From positions 1 through 34,559 of the forward strand of contig DATAZU010000031.1 in assembly GCA_036271875.1 (NCBI GenBank): 34,559 nucleotides of DNA, given 5' to 3'. The position numbers and the translations under genes are program-made. This document shows, piece after piece, positions 7,833 to 16,678 of this stretch. The notes under the pieces were generated by a model that did no database searches, had not been told where the DNA came from, and saw only the letters and a list, made by a program, of their open reading frames with translations. Source of the DNA: Galbitalea sp036271875 (GTDB taxonomy: Bacteria; Actinomycetota; Actinomycetes; Actinomycetales; Microbacteriaceae). The first letter of the stretch is position 1. Each line of letters starts with the position of its first letter.

Positions 7833-9563
7833 GTGGTGGATAAATCTGAAACGGCTGTTACTGCGATGGGGGCTTCGGAGGGCGCGGCTGGGCCGTCCGT
7901 CACGAAGCACATTTTTGTCACCGGGGGAGTCGTCTCATCCCTGGGTAAGGGCCTCACCGCCGCCTCTCTTGGCAATCTCCTCACGGCCCGTGGACTCCGC
8001 GTGGTCATGCAGAAACTCGATCCGTATCTGAACGTAGATCCCGGAACGATGAACCCGTTCCAGCACGGCGAGGTCTTCGTCACAGATGACGGAGCAGAGA
8101 CCGACCTGGACATCGGCCACTACGAGCGGTTCCTCGACATCAACCTCAATCAGGCCGCGAACGTGACGACGGGCCAGATTTACTCCGAGGTCATTGCCAA
8201 GGAGAGGCGCGGCGAATATCTCGGCGACACCGTTCAGGTGATTCCTCACATCACGGATGAGATCAAACGCCGTATGCGACTGCAGGCGAGTGATCCGATC
8301 CGACCCGACGTCATCATCACCGAAATCGGTGGGACCGTCGGTGACATCGAGAGCCAGCCCTTCATCGAATCCGCGCGCCAGGTGCGTCACGAGCTGGGCA
8401 GAAAGAACGTCTTTTTCGTTCACGTTTCACTCGTTCCGTTCATGAACGCGTCAGGCGAACAGAAGACCAAGCCAACCCAGCACTCGGTTGCCGCCCTTCG
8501 CTCGATCGGCATTCAGCCCGACGCCCTCGTGCTTCGCTCCGATCGTCCGGTTTCGGAAAGCAACAAGCGAAAGATTGCACTCATGTGCGACGTCGACGAG
8601 GATGCCGTCGTCAACGCCATCGACGTACCGAGCATCTATGACATCCCGACCATGCTCCACGACCAGGGACTCGACGCGTACATCATCGAACAACTCGGCC
8701 TCAAAAAAGCAGGCGCGGTCAACTGGGATGGTTGGCGCGAGCTTCTCTCCGTCGTTCACGACCCGAAGTTCGAGGTAACCATCGGGGTCGTCGGAAAGTA
8801 CATCGATCTTCCCGATGCGTACCTCTCCGTCACCGAGGCGCTCAAGGCCGGCGGTTTCGCGCACTCGGTCAAGGTGAATCTCCGCTGGGTGCCGTCGGAT
8901 GAATGCGAGTCGCCGGAGCTTGCCGCGCGACTCCTTTCTGACCTCGATGGAATCTGCGTTCCCGGCGGCTTTGGCATCCGAGGCATCGAGGGAAAGCTTG
9001 CGGCACTTCGATTTGCCCGCGAAAACGGCATCCCGTCGCTCGGTCTCTGCCTCGGACTTCAGTGCATGGTCATCGAGTTTGCGCGCGATGTCGCCGGTCT
9101 TCCCGGAGCGTCGTCGACCGAGTTCAACCCCGATACCGAGTACCCGGTCATCGCGACCATGGCCGAACAGGTCGACATTCTTGCGTCCGGTGACATGGGG
9201 CACACCATGCGTCTGGGGCTCTACGAGGCGGCGCTAACTCCCGGTTCGCTGGTCGAGGAACTCTACGGGACTCCTGTCGCTTCGGAGCGTCATCGTCACC
9301 GCTACGAGGTAAACAATGCCTATCGCGAGCAGCTATCCGAAGCGGGGCTCGTCTTTTCCGGCATCTCCCCGGATCGCACGCTCGTCGAGTACGTCGAACT
9401 GCCCCGCGACGTTCACCCGTTCTATGTCGGCACTCAAGCCCATCCCGAACTTCGTTCGCGGCCGAACCACGCGCATCCGCTGTTTAAGGGACTGATCGGC
9501 GCCGCCCTGGAGCGCCAGCAGGCTAGTCGCCTGTTCGAGGTCTCGGTGCCTGCCGATGCCTGA
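7833..9563 (+). CDS. pyrG: CTP synthase
   Basis: PyrG makes CTP from UTP with glutamine and ATP in pyrimidine synthesis. The 576-residue protein has the N-terminal amidoligase domain, starting KHIFVTGGVVSSLGKG after about 25 extra residues, with conserved DPYLNVDPGTM and GGTVGDIE segments. It also has a C-terminal class I glutamine amidotransferase domain with oxyanion loop PGGFG and a catalytic triad of C406 (in LGLCLGLQC), H537 and E539 (AHPEL). Length is slightly above the usual 530-550 because of the N-terminal extension. A second GTG at 7836 is nearly equivalent as start. The stop overlaps the NUDIX gene by eight bases. Confidence 0.97.
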   Translation: MVDKSETAVTAMGASEGAAGPSVTKHIFVTGGVVSSLGKGLTAASLGNLLTARGLRVVMQKLDPYLNVDPGTMNPFQHGEVFVTDDGAETDLDIGHYERFLDINLNQAANVTTGQIYSEVIAKERRGEYLGDTVQVIPHITDEIKRRMRLQASDPIRPDVIITEIGGTVGDIESQPFIESARQVRHELGRKNVFFVHVSLVPFMNASGEQKTKPTQHSVAALRSIGIQPDALVLRSDRPVSESNKRKIALMCDVDEDAVVNAIDVPSIYDIPTMLHDQGLDAYIIEQLGLKKAGAVNWDGWRELLSVVHDPKFEVTIGVVGKYIDLPDAYLSVTEALKAGGFAHSVKVNLRWVPSDECESPELAARLLSDLDGICVPGGFGIRGIEGKLAALRFARENGIPSLGLCLGLQCMVIEFARDVAGLPGASSTEFNPDTEYPVIATMAEQVDILASGDMGHTMRLGLYEAALTPGSLVEELYGTPVASERHRHRYEVNNAYREQLSEAGLVFSGISPDRTLVEYVELPRDVHPFYVGTQAHPELRSRPNHAHPLFKGLIGAALERQQASRLFEVSVPADA

Positions 9564-10119
9564 TCACGAACTCGCCGACGAGCCGTCGAACCCGACGATT
9601 CTGACGAGTGAGGTCGCCTTTCACGGTCGGGTCTGGGATGTTCGAACCGAATCTTTCGAGTACGACGGGCACCCGGTTTCTCGCGACTTCGTCGATCACA
9701 CCGGCGCCGTCGCCATCCTCGCGGTAAACGACGCCGGCGAAGTTCTGCTTCTGCAGCAGTATCGTCACCCGATTCGGATGCGCGACTGGGAGATTCCCGC
9801 CGGACTTCTCGATGTTGCGGGAGAAGCTCCGCTGGCGGCCGCGCAACGCGAGCTCGAAGAGGAGGCCGACCTCGTCGCCGCTGAGTGGAGCGAGCTCGGG
9901 ACGTTCTTTACTACTCCCGGTGGCAGCAATGAGACCATCCAGATCTTCTCGGCTCGAACTCTGAGCGCCAGCGCGAAGTTATTCGACCGCACCGAGGAGG
10001 AGGCGAACATCGTGCTTCGCTGGGTGCCGCTCGCTGAAGCTGTTGCCGGCGTGCTCGATGGGCGTCTCCGCAACTCGATCCTCGCTCTCGCGGTGCTGTC
10101 CGCCCATGCCCGAGGCTGA
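9556..10119 (+). CDS. NUDIX hydrolase, ADP-ribose pyrophosphatase-like
   Basis: This 187-residue enzyme probably hydrolyses ADP-ribose or a related nucleoside diphosphate derivative. The NUDIX box lies at about 83-107 (GLLDVAGE..., then the metal-binding RELEEEADL), preceded by WEIPAGLLD. The PAG motif is typical of the ADP-ribose pyrophosphatase subgroup. The syntenic M. tuberculosis gene Rv1700 is such an enzyme. ATG 9556 overlaps the pyrG stop (ATGCCTGA), and the end overlaps xerD, so it is part of the same translational chain. Confidence 0.9.
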   Translation: MPDHELADEPSNPTILTSEVAFHGRVWDVRTESFEYDGHPVSRDFVDHTGAVAILAVNDAGEVLLLQQYRHPIRMRDWEIPAGLLDVAGEAPLAAAQRELEEEADLVAAEWSELGTFFTTPGGSNETIQIFSARTLSASAKLFDRTEEEANIVLRWVPLAEAVAGVLDGRLRNSILALAVLSAHARG

Positions 10120-11026
10120 TCGATCGCTCGAGTTCAGTCTCGACCGCTATCTTCGGCATCTCGTCGTCGAGCGCGGTCTGTCCGCTAACACCGTTGCCGC
10201 ATACCGCCGCGATCTCACGGCATATCTGGCGTTTCTCGATGTGAGGGGCATCGAAACTGCTCCGGGCATCAGCCAATCGGATGTCGCCGGATTTATCAGT
10301 GAGTTGAGAACGCGCGATGACGGTGCGCTCGAGGCTTCATCGACCGCTCGAATGCTGTCCTCGGTACGGGGATTTCATCGCTACCTGCTCGATGAGAACC
10401 TCGTCGAGACCGATGTCGCAGCGAGCACGAAACCTCCTAAGCTCCCGAGCCGCCTGCCCAAGGCGATCTCCATCGAGCAGATGGCATCGGTAATTGCTGC
10501 GGCCGGCGGCGACACCGCGCAGGCTCTCCGCGATACCGCTCTCCTCGAGTTGCTGTACGCAACGGGGGCACGTATTTCCGAAGCCGTTGACTTGAACGTC
10601 GACGATGTGATCGAGGGCGACATCGTTCGGCTCTTCGGCAAGGGAGGCAAACAGCGAATAGTGCCGCTCGGCAGCTATGCGCGTTCGGCCATTGATGCGT
10701 ACCTCGTGCGTGCGCGGCCGATCTTCTCGGCTCGTGGACCGTCGACTCCAGCGCTATTCCTCGGAGCCAGGGGTCAGCGCGTTTCGCGACAGAACGCGTG
10801 GCTTATTATTCGCGCCGTCGCTGAGCGAGCAAACCTGGGGATCGAGATTTCGCCGCATACCTTCCGTCATTCGTTTGCGACTCATCTTCTCGCCGGTGGT
10901 GCGGATGTTCGCGTCGTTCAGGAGCTGCTCGGCCACTCGTCTGTTGCGACGACCCAGATCTACACGCTGGTAACCGCAGACACCCTTCGGGACATGTATA
11001 CGACGGCGCATCCGAGGGCCCGATGA
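10106..11026 (+). CDS. xerD: Site-specific tyrosine recombinase XerD
   Basis: XerD works with XerC at dif to resolve chromosome dimers. The 306-residue protein has the N-terminal SAM-like core-binding domain (about 7-95) and a complete catalytic set: R156 (GARISE), K182 (GKGGKQR), H251 and R254 (HTFRHSF), H277 (GHSS) and nucleophile Y286 (TTQIY). The intact set is a useful contrast to the two degenerate proteins later in the window. ATG 10106 overlaps the NUDIX gene's end and removes an unlikely 21-residue extension. The position next to parA-scpA-scpB is conserved in Actinobacteria. Confidence 0.96.
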   Translation: MPEADRSLEFSLDRYLRHLVVERGLSANTVAAYRRDLTAYLAFLDVRGIETAPGISQSDVAGFISELRTRDDGALEASSTARMLSSVRGFHRYLLDENLVETDVAASTKPPKLPSRLPKAISIEQMASVIAAAGGDTAQALRDTALLELLYATGARISEAVDLNVDDVIEGDIVRLFGKGGKQRIVPLGSYARSAIDAYLVRARPIFSARGPSTPALFLGARGQRVSRQNAWLIIRAVAERANLGIEISPHTFRHSFATHLLAGGADVRVVQELLGHSSVATTQIYTLVTADTLRDMYTTAHPRAR

Positions 11027-11057
11027 GCGCCCGAATGCTGGTGAAGGGCGACCGCCG

Positions 11058-11522
11058 GTGACCTGGTGGCCCGAAGAGAAGTGGGCGGACATGGTGGCCG
11101 GCGTTGACTGCCCCATGTGCGGGGATGCTTCGCTTCCGAGCAATCCGGGCAGCGAGTTCGTTGTCGAGCTGCCGTGGTCCTATCTGCGACTCGCTCACAA
11201 CCAAACCCACGCCGGGTATTGCGTGGTCATACTCAAAGAGCACCTGTCCGAACTCGATGACTTGGCCACCGATCAACTCGCGGGATTCTGGACGGATGTC
11301 GCAACGACAGCCGCCGCCATTCGGGAGGTGTTCGAACCACGCAAGCTCGACTACCTCGTCATGGGTCATCGCGTTCCTCATCTGCACTGCCACGTTTACC
11401 CGCAGTACGCGCATGACGATCCGCTGTACAACATCAATATCTGGGATGGCGACGTTCGACAAAACGACTCGGACAGGGCGGCTCGTGTCGCACTTCTCCG
11501 TGCGGCGATCGGCGCAAAATAG
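11058..11522 (+). CDS. HIT family hydrolase
   Basis: This 154-residue histidine-triad protein should hydrolyse nucleotide conjugates such as diadenosine polyphosphates or AMP-lysine-type adducts. The triad is in HRVPHLHCHVYPQY (H-x-H-x-H). An N-terminal CPMC looks like half of a zinc site, as seen in some HIT proteins. GTG 11058 has GAAGGG about nine bases upstream. ATG 11091 is an in-frame alternative that would shorten the protein by 11 residues. The gene lies 31 bases after xerD and is not part of the core synteny that I recall, so it may be a lineage insertion. Confidence 0.88.
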   Translation: MTWWPEEKWADMVAGVDCPMCGDASLPSNPGSEFVVELPWSYLRLAHNQTHAGYCVVILKEHLSELDDLATDQLAGFWTDVATTAAAIREVFEPRKLDYLVMGHRVPHLHCHVYPQYAHDDPLYNINIWDGDVRQNDSDRAARVALLRAAIGAK

Positions 11523-11540
11523 TATCGAGATTCCGCAAGA

Positions 11541-11562
11541 TCAACCTTCTACCTGAGGTTGA
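11541..11562. repeat. Short inverted repeat after the HIT gene
   Basis: TCAACCT and AGGTTGA form a 7-base perfect stem around an 8-base loop, 19 bases after the HIT gene stop. There is no T run, so termination is uncertain. It may be a weak terminator or a protein site upstream of the parA promoter. Confidence 0.4.
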
Positions 11563-11616
11563 GGCGACTGCTCCTGGTCGTCGCGTGTGCGGCCGCAGCC
11601 CCGGAACCGACCGCCG

Positions 11617-11622
11617 TAAACT
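11617..11622 (+). promoter_or_regulatory. Candidate -10 element of a leaderless parA transcript
   Basis: TAAACT fits TANNNT and ends six bases before ATG 11629, with no Shine-Dalgarno sequence in between. This suggests that a leaderless transcript starts the parA-scpA-scpB-rluB-tyrA-cmk unit. Confidence 0.45.
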
Positions 11623-11628
11623 CGTGAG

Positions 11629-12525
11629 ATGACAACGTCGCAGGATGAATCAGCCGTGCTCACCGGCTTTGAGGATCTTGCTACCGGCATGCTCGGTCCA
11701 ACCGGGCGACCCCAGACACTTTTTACCGAACCGCCCGCACTTCGTGGGCACGGACCCGCTCGGATTATTGCGCTGTGCAACCAAAAGGGTGGTGTCGGCA
11801 AGACCACGAGCACGATAAATCTCGGAGCGACCTTTGCCGAGTATGGTCGTCGCGTTCTCGCTATCGACTTTGATCCGCAGGGCGCACTGTCGGCAGGCCT
11901 TGGCGTTCCGACCCACGACGTGACGACCATCTATGACCTGCTTCTCGGAACCGTCAAAGACACCGCATCGGTGGTCATTCCCACCGCTGTACAAAACCTC
12001 GATGTGCTTCCTGCCAATATCGACCTTTCCGCGGCCGAGGTCCACCTGGTCAACGAGGTTGCCCGCGAGCAGATTCTTGCTCGCGTTCTTCGACCCATCC
12101 AGAACGACTACGACGTCATCCTTATCGACTGCCAGCCGTCGCTCGGCCTCCTCACCGTCAACGCTCTGACCGCCGCTCACGGGGTTCTCATTCCCCTCGA
12201 ATGCGAGTACTTCGCGCTTCGCGGCGTTGCTCTGCTCATCGAGACCATTGACAAGGTGCGCGATCGACTCAATCCGGCCATCAAACTCGACGGCATTTTC
12301 GCAACGATGTACGACGGTAGAACGCTGCACACTCGCGAGGTGCTTGAGCGCGTTGTGAGCACCTTTGGAGACGACGTGCTCGAAACGGTCATCGGTCGCA
12401 CGGTAAAGTTCCCCGATGCGAGTGTTGCTGGTGAACCGTTGACTACCTTTGCTCCGGACCATTCCGCGGCGGATGCCTATCGGCAGCTGGCGCGAGAACT
12501 GATCTCTCGTGGCGCCGTCGCGTAG
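11629..12525 (+). CDS. ParA family ATPase next to scpAB
   Basis: This 298-residue protein has a deviant Walker A KGGVGKTT (53-60) with the signature lysine, the DFDPQG A' motif (80-85) and the LIDCQPSLGLL Walker B-like segment. It is therefore a MinD/ParA/Soj-type dimerising ATPase. Paralogues in this position (Rv1708 in M. tuberculosis) are distinct from the parAB locus near the origin and are thought to relate to chromosome segregation or condensation with ScpAB. No parB accompanies it here. The N-terminus has about 40 extra residues before the ATPase core. The end overlaps scpA by 17 bases. Confidence 0.93.
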   Translation: MTTSQDESAVLTGFEDLATGMLGPTGRPQTLFTEPPALRGHGPARIIALCNQKGGVGKTTSTINLGATFAEYGRRVLAIDFDPQGALSAGLGVPTHDVTTIYDLLLGTVKDTASVVIPTAVQNLDVLPANIDLSAAEVHLVNEVAREQILARVLRPIQNDYDVILIDCQPSLGLLTVNALTAAHGVLIPLECEYFALRGVALLIETIDKVRDRLNPAIKLDGIFATMYDGRTLHTREVLERVVSTFGDDVLETVIGRTVKFPDASVAGEPLTTFAPDHSAADAYRQLARELISRGAVA

Positions 12526-13393
12526 CGCGGCCGTCGAGTTGGAAGGGGAGAACCGCAGCCTGTCCGACGCCGGCGCCGATGCGCTCGCCGACACCGGATT
12601 CTCAGTCAACCTCTCCAATTTCAGCGGTCCATTCGACTTGCTTCTTTCGCTCATTTCGAAGCACGAGATGGATATCACCGAGGTGTCGCTCAGCAAGGTA
12701 ACCGACGAGTTCATCTCGTATCTGCGGGGTATGGGCACTTCGACGGGGCTCAGTGCAGGCACTCCACAATTGGACCAGGCCAGTGAGTTTCTCGTCGTTG
12801 CTGCGACTCTTCTCGATCTCAAGGTTGCCGGCCTTCTTCCGCAGGGCGAACTCGTGGATGCCGAGGACGTTGCGCTTCTCGAAGCTCGCGATCTTTTGTT
12901 CGCGCGACTTCTCCAGTACCGGGCATTCAAGGAAGCGGCACAGTGGTTCTCGACCGGTCTCGATTCTGAGTCGACCAGGCACTTCCGAGCCGTCCGACTC
13001 GAGGAGAAGTACCGAAAGCAGACTCCGGAGCTGGTCTGGACGCTTACCTCCGACGATTTTGCCGCTCTTGCCGCACTCGCTTTCGCGCCTCGCGAGTTGC
13101 CCGTCGTCGGACTCGATCATCTTCACGCTCCGCTCGTCAGCATCCGGGAACAGGCCGCACACGTTGTCGCCCTGCTCCGTCGCGGAGATCCCATGACCTT
13201 TCGTCAACTCATCGCCGGAGCCGACCAAAAGGGTGTGATTATTGCCCGGTTCCTTGCTGTGCTCGAGCTCTACCGCGGCGGCAACATCGCATACGACCAG
13301 CTGGAGCCGCTCGGAGAACTGACACTGCACTGGACAGCCGAACACTGGAACGACGACAGTCTCGCGAACCTGGGAGCCGATTATGACAGTTGA
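12509..13393 (+). CDS. scpA: Segregation and condensation protein A
   Basis: ScpA is the kleisin subunit of the bacterial SMC-ScpAB condensin. The 294-residue protein has the kleisin N-terminal signature FSGPFDLLLSLISKHEMDITEVSLSKV (in pieces, about 38-65), then ASEFLVVAATLLDLKVAGLLP, and a C-terminal winged-helix region. Start GTG 12509 lies in the parA 3' end. A TTG near 12539 is a possible shorter start. Its end overlaps scpB (ATGACAGTTGA), as usual for these stoichiometric partners. The smc gene is not in the window. Confidence 0.95.
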   Translation: MAPSRSAAVELEGENRSLSDAGADALADTGFSVNLSNFSGPFDLLLSLISKHEMDITEVSLSKVTDEFISYLRGMGTSTGLSAGTPQLDQASEFLVVAATLLDLKVAGLLPQGELVDAEDVALLEARDLLFARLLQYRAFKEAAQWFSTGLDSESTRHFRAVRLEEKYRKQTPELVWTLTSDDFAALAALAFAPRELPVVGLDHLHAPLVSIREQAAHVVALLRRGDPMTFRQLIAGADQKGVIIARFLAVLELYRGGNIAYDQLEPLGELTLHWTAEHWNDDSLANLGADYDS

Positions 13394-14021
13394 GGCTTTC
13401 GCCGAAGAAAGCGACGAGGCTGATGCTTCGTCGGTTTCCCCGGATGTTGCCGCCGAGCCGAGAACGTTTCCCGGCGATGTTCCGCGCGCGCTCGAAGCGA
13501 TCTTCATGGTTGCCGACGAACCGCAAACTCTGGTGTCTCTCGCAACCGCCGTTGGAGCTCCAATTGCCGCGGTTCGCCAGGCGATTGAGGCGCTTGTCGT
13601 CGACTACGACGGAGAAAGTGGCGGAGTCCGTCGCGGATTTGAGCTTCGCGAAGTCGGCGGAGGATGGCGCATCTATGTGCGAAGCGACTTCGACGATGTG
13701 GTTCGTGATTTCGTTCTTACCCAGAATCCGTCTCGTCTCTCCCAGGCGGCTCTCGAAACGCTCGCTGTCATTGCCTACAAGCAGCCGATTAGTCGTGGAT
13801 CGATTGCGTCGATTCGCGCCGTCAATGTCGACTCCGTCGTTCGAACGCTGCTCGGTCGCGGTCTCATCACCGAGGCGTACACGGACAGCGAAACCGGCGC
13901 AATTCACTACTCGACAACCGATCTCATGCTGATCCAGCTTGGGATCAATTCGATCGAGGAACTGCCGCCGATTTCTCCTCTCCTTTCGGACGGATCGTCG
14001 GGATTCGACGACCTTCGATGA
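13383..14021 (+). CDS. scpB: Segregation and condensation protein B
   Basis: ScpB forms a dimer that binds the ScpA kleisin in the SMC complex. The 212-residue protein has the two winged-helix domains: the first starts around residue 36 (ALEAIFMVADEPQTLVSLA), the second contains the conserved segment LSQAALETLAVIAYKQPISR near 119-138. Length matches the family, with an acidic N-terminal tail of about 30 residues. It overlaps scpA by 11 bases upstream and rluB by an ATGA downstream. Confidence 0.95.
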   Translation: MTVEAFAEESDEADASSVSPDVAAEPRTFPGDVPRALEAIFMVADEPQTLVSLATAVGAPIAAVRQAIEALVVDYDGESGGVRRGFELREVGGGWRIYVRSDFDDVVRDFVLTQNPSRLSQAALETLAVIAYKQPISRGSIASIRAVNVDSVVRTLLGRGLITEAYTDSETGAIHYSTTDLMLIQLGINSIEELPPISPLLSDGSSGFDDLR

Positions 14022-14839
14022 CCGAGAACGGCGGAGTCGACGACCCGAGCCAGCAGGGTGAACGGCTCCAGAAAGTGATGGCTGCTGCGGGTGTGGCGAG
14101 TCGGCGCGCCTCCGAGGAGCTCATTGCTGCGGGCAGAGTGACCGTCAACGGGGAGGTGATTGTCGAACCGGGACGACGAGTTCTTCCGACCGACCTCATT
14201 TCCGTTGATGGAACGGCCATCCAGCTCGATCCAACTCGCCGCTACCTCATGCTCAATAAACCGGTTGGCATTGTCAGTTCTCTTCACGACGAAAACGGTC
14301 GACCCGATCTCAGTCTCTACACCCGCGACTACGAGGAACGGCTCTTCAACGTTGGTCGACTGGATGCCCCAACGAGTGGTCTTCTCGTTCTGACCAACGA
14401 CGGCGAACTCGCCCAGGTTCTCGCCCATCCGTCGTTTGGTGTTTCAAAGACCTACATTGCGAAAGTACAGGGTGATGTGTCGCCGGCGACACTTCGCCGA
14501 TTGACGTCTGGTATCGACCTGGATGACGGACCCATTGCCGCGGATCGCGCGAAACTTCTCGGCACTCCCTCTCGCGGTCAGTCGATGATCGAGATTGAAC
14601 TCCACTCGGGTCGCAATCGAATTGTCCGCCGGATGCTTTCTGCCGTCGGGCATCCGGTGCTTGAACTCGTTCGCCGCCAGTTCGGACCTCTTCACCTCGG
14701 AACTCTCGGTTCTGGACAGATTCGGGACCTCACTAAAGTTGAGCTTGGCCAGTTGTTGACGCTGTCGCGCAGCGGACCATCCTCTGGCGGCAGTCCAAGC
14801 GACCCAGATCAGAGCAGCCGAGGGGACAGGAAGTCGTGA
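14018..14839 (+). CDS. rluB: 23S rRNA pseudouridine synthase (RsuA/RluB family)
   Basis: This enzyme converts a uridine in the peptidyl-transferase region of 23S rRNA to pseudouridine. The 273-residue protein has an N-terminal S4 RNA-binding domain (about 14-65, ERLQKVMAAAGVASRRASEEL) and the catalytic motif GRLDAPTSGLL (113-123) with D116 as nucleophile, followed by KTYIAKVQG and RNRIVRRML. The RluB assignment rests on conserved linkage to scpB. RsuA-type specificity cannot be excluded by eye. The start overlaps the scpB stop, and the end overlaps tyrA by four bases. Confidence 0.93.
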   Translation: MTENGGVDDPSQQGERLQKVMAAAGVASRRASEELIAAGRVTVNGEVIVEPGRRVLPTDLISVDGTAIQLDPTRRYLMLNKPVGIVSSLHDENGRPDLSLYTRDYEERLFNVGRLDAPTSGLLVLTNDGELAQVLAHPSFGVSKTYIAKVQGDVSPATLRRLTSGIDLDDGPIAADRAKLLGTPSRGQSMIEIELHSGRNRIVRRMLSAVGHPVLELVRRQFGPLHLGTLGSGQIRDLTKVELGQLLTLSRSGPSSGGSPSDPDQSSRGDRKS

Positions 14840-15954
14840 GCGTCGCCATCGAGACCACTGGCTCGGCCAGAACCACGGCCCCCGTTCGCATTGTCGGCGC
14901 TGGCCTTCTCGGCTCGAGCATTGGACTAGGTCTTCGCTCTCTCGGTGTTGAGGTAATACTTGCCGATATTTCACCGTCGACCGTGCGTCTCGCCATCGAC
15001 TACGGCGCCGGACGAGCCGCCCGCGATGGCGACGAACCGGCGCTCATTGTTGTCTGTGTTCCGCCGGACGTTGTCGCGCAAACCGTTGCGGCCGAGCTGG
15101 CCGCATATCCATCGGCCCTGGTAACCGATGTCGCGAGTGTGAAGCTCGCTCCTCTTGGTGAACTGCGTGCTCTCGGTGCAGATGTCTCTCGGTATGTTGG
15201 CTCCCATCCGATGGCTGGACGTGAGCGTGGAGGTGCAATATCCGCTCGCGCCGATCTGTTCGTCGGCCGACCGTGGGTAATTGCAAACCATGAGGGAATC
15301 GCCGATCGTCGTGCCGCCGATTCGGCGATCGAAGCGCTCGCTCTCGACCTCGGCGCTGCTCCCGTTGCTCTGGATGCCGCGGAACACGATCGCAGCGTCG
15401 CTCTTGTTTCGCATGTTCCGCAGGTCATTGCCTCTCTTCTTGCCGCTCGCCTTCTCGACGGAAGCGATGCCGCCGTCAGTCTCGTCGGGCAGGGATTTCG
15501 CGACACGACGCGAATTGCCGGTAGCCAACCGGAACTCTGGGTGCAGATTCTCGGAGCCAATGCCGACCAGGTTGTTGGCGTCCTCAGGGACTATCGAGAC
15601 GACCTCGACACCGTTATCGGGGCTCTCTCCGATCCATTCGCGCCAGGGGCTCGTCGGGCAATTGCGGAGAGTCTTGCGAACGGAAACTCCGGTGTTGCTC
15701 GAATTCCCGGGAAGCACGGTGTCGCAAAGCACTTTGCCCAGTTGATCGTTCTTGTTGATGACGTGCCCGGGGAACTCGCTCGTTTGCTCACCGAAATCGG
15801 ATCGGTCGGTGTGAATCTCGAAGACCTCCGTCTCGAACACTCGCCGGGAGCCCAGTTCGGTCTCGCGGAAATCAGTGTTCTTCCGGAAGCAGAAGATCGC
15901 CTCGCCTCGGAACTCCAATCCCGTGGGTGGAAGATTGCCGGGGCATTCGCGTGA
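14836..15954 (+). CDS. tyrA: Prephenate dehydrogenase
   Basis: TyrA oxidatively decarboxylates prephenate to 4-hydroxyphenylpyruvate in tyrosine synthesis. The 372-residue protein has the N-terminal NAD-binding motif GAGLLGSSIGLGL (21-33), the catalytic-histidine segment VGSHPMAGRE near 125 and a C-terminal ACT domain (about 300-372, starting QLIVLVDDVPGELARLL). The ACT domain is likely the allosteric site for tyrosine or phenylalanine. GTG 14836 overlaps the rluB stop, and the stop overlaps the GTG of cmk. Confidence 0.94.
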   Translation: MSVAIETTGSARTTAPVRIVGAGLLGSSIGLGLRSLGVEVILADISPSTVRLAIDYGAGRAARDGDEPALIVVCVPPDVVAQTVAAELAAYPSALVTDVASVKLAPLGELRALGADVSRYVGSHPMAGRERGGAISARADLFVGRPWVIANHEGIADRRAADSAIEALALDLGAAPVALDAAEHDRSVALVSHVPQVIASLLAARLLDGSDAAVSLVGQGFRDTTRIAGSQPELWVQILGANADQVVGVLRDYRDDLDTVIGALSDPFAPGARRAIAESLANGNSGVARIPGKHGVAKHFAQLIVLVDDVPGELARLLTEIGSVGVNLEDLRLEHSPGAQFGLAEISVLPEAEDRLASELQSRGWKIAGAFA

Positions 15955-16619
15955 CCATCGTTGTTGCCGTTGACGGTCCGGCGGGATCGGGTAAATCGAG
16001 TGTTAGTCGTTCGGCTGCTCGCGTTCTCGGATTCGACTACCAGGACACCGGCGCCGCCTATCGCGCTCTTGCCTGGGTGTGTATTGCGGGAGGCGTCGAC
16101 ACTTCCGATCCCGACCAGGTCACCGAGTTGCTTCCCACTTTCAACTACGAAATCGGCACCGATCCCGACAATTACTACGTTCGTGTCGACTCGAATGACA
16201 TCACCAGCGACATCCGTGAGCCGAACGTCAGTGCCGAAGTGAGTTCCGTTGCTCGCATTCCGGAAGTGCGCTCGTTTATGGTGGGACTCTTTCGCGACAT
16301 CATCGGCGAGAGCGAACGTCCCGGAATCATCGTTGAGGGTCGTGACATAACAACCGTTGTCGCACCCGATGCGGACGTTCGAATACTGCTCACCGCATCC
16401 GAAGCGGTTAGAGTAGGACGGCGTTCGGCTGAGCTTTCAGGAGTTTCCGCCGAGTCGACTGCCCGGCAGCTCGCATCCCGAGATGCCCAAGATTCGAAGG
16501 TCGTCGACTTTATGAACGCCGCCGACGGTGTTACCACCGTCGATTCGACGGATCTCGACTTCGACCAAACGGTCGCCGCCGTGGTCGCCCTCGTCCATGC
16601 ACGCGAGGAGTCGAACTAG
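15951..16619 (+). CDS. cmk: Cytidylate kinase
   Basis: Cmk phosphorylates CMP and dCMP to the diphosphates using ATP. The 222-residue protein has the P-loop GPAGSGKS (9-16) and the DTGAAYRALAW nucleotide-binding segment. Further on it has GRDITTVVAPDADVRILLTAS, the conserved segment before the lid. GTG 15951 is chosen because it overlaps the tyrA stop (GTGA) and puts the P-loop at the usual distance from the N-terminus. The upstream in-frame start at 15927 is less likely. The gene order cmk-der is widely conserved. Confidence 0.95.
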   Translation: MTIVVAVDGPAGSGKSSVSRSAARVLGFDYQDTGAAYRALAWVCIAGGVDTSDPDQVTELLPTFNYEIGTDPDNYYVRVDSNDITSDIREPNVSAEVSSVARIPEVRSFMVGLFRDIIGESERPGIIVEGRDITTVVAPDADVRILLTASEAVRVGRRSAELSGVSAESTARQLASRDAQDSKVVDFMNAADGVTTVDSTDLDFDQTVAAVVALVHAREESN

Positions 16620-16678
16620 GACTCGCTGGGCAAACCAGCCGCTGAAAACCACGAGCAACAACCGAGGCAGGACTTCCC

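Noticed and set aside
11023..11061. 12-codon frame overlapping the xerD stop (ATGA) and ending at the HIT gene start
   Set aside because: It could aid coupling, but it is too short and has no supporting ribosome site or conservation evidence.
11650..12930. Long minus-strand frame opposite the parA-like and scpA genes
   Set aside because: Same reason: an antisense shadow, with no ribosome site and no domain.
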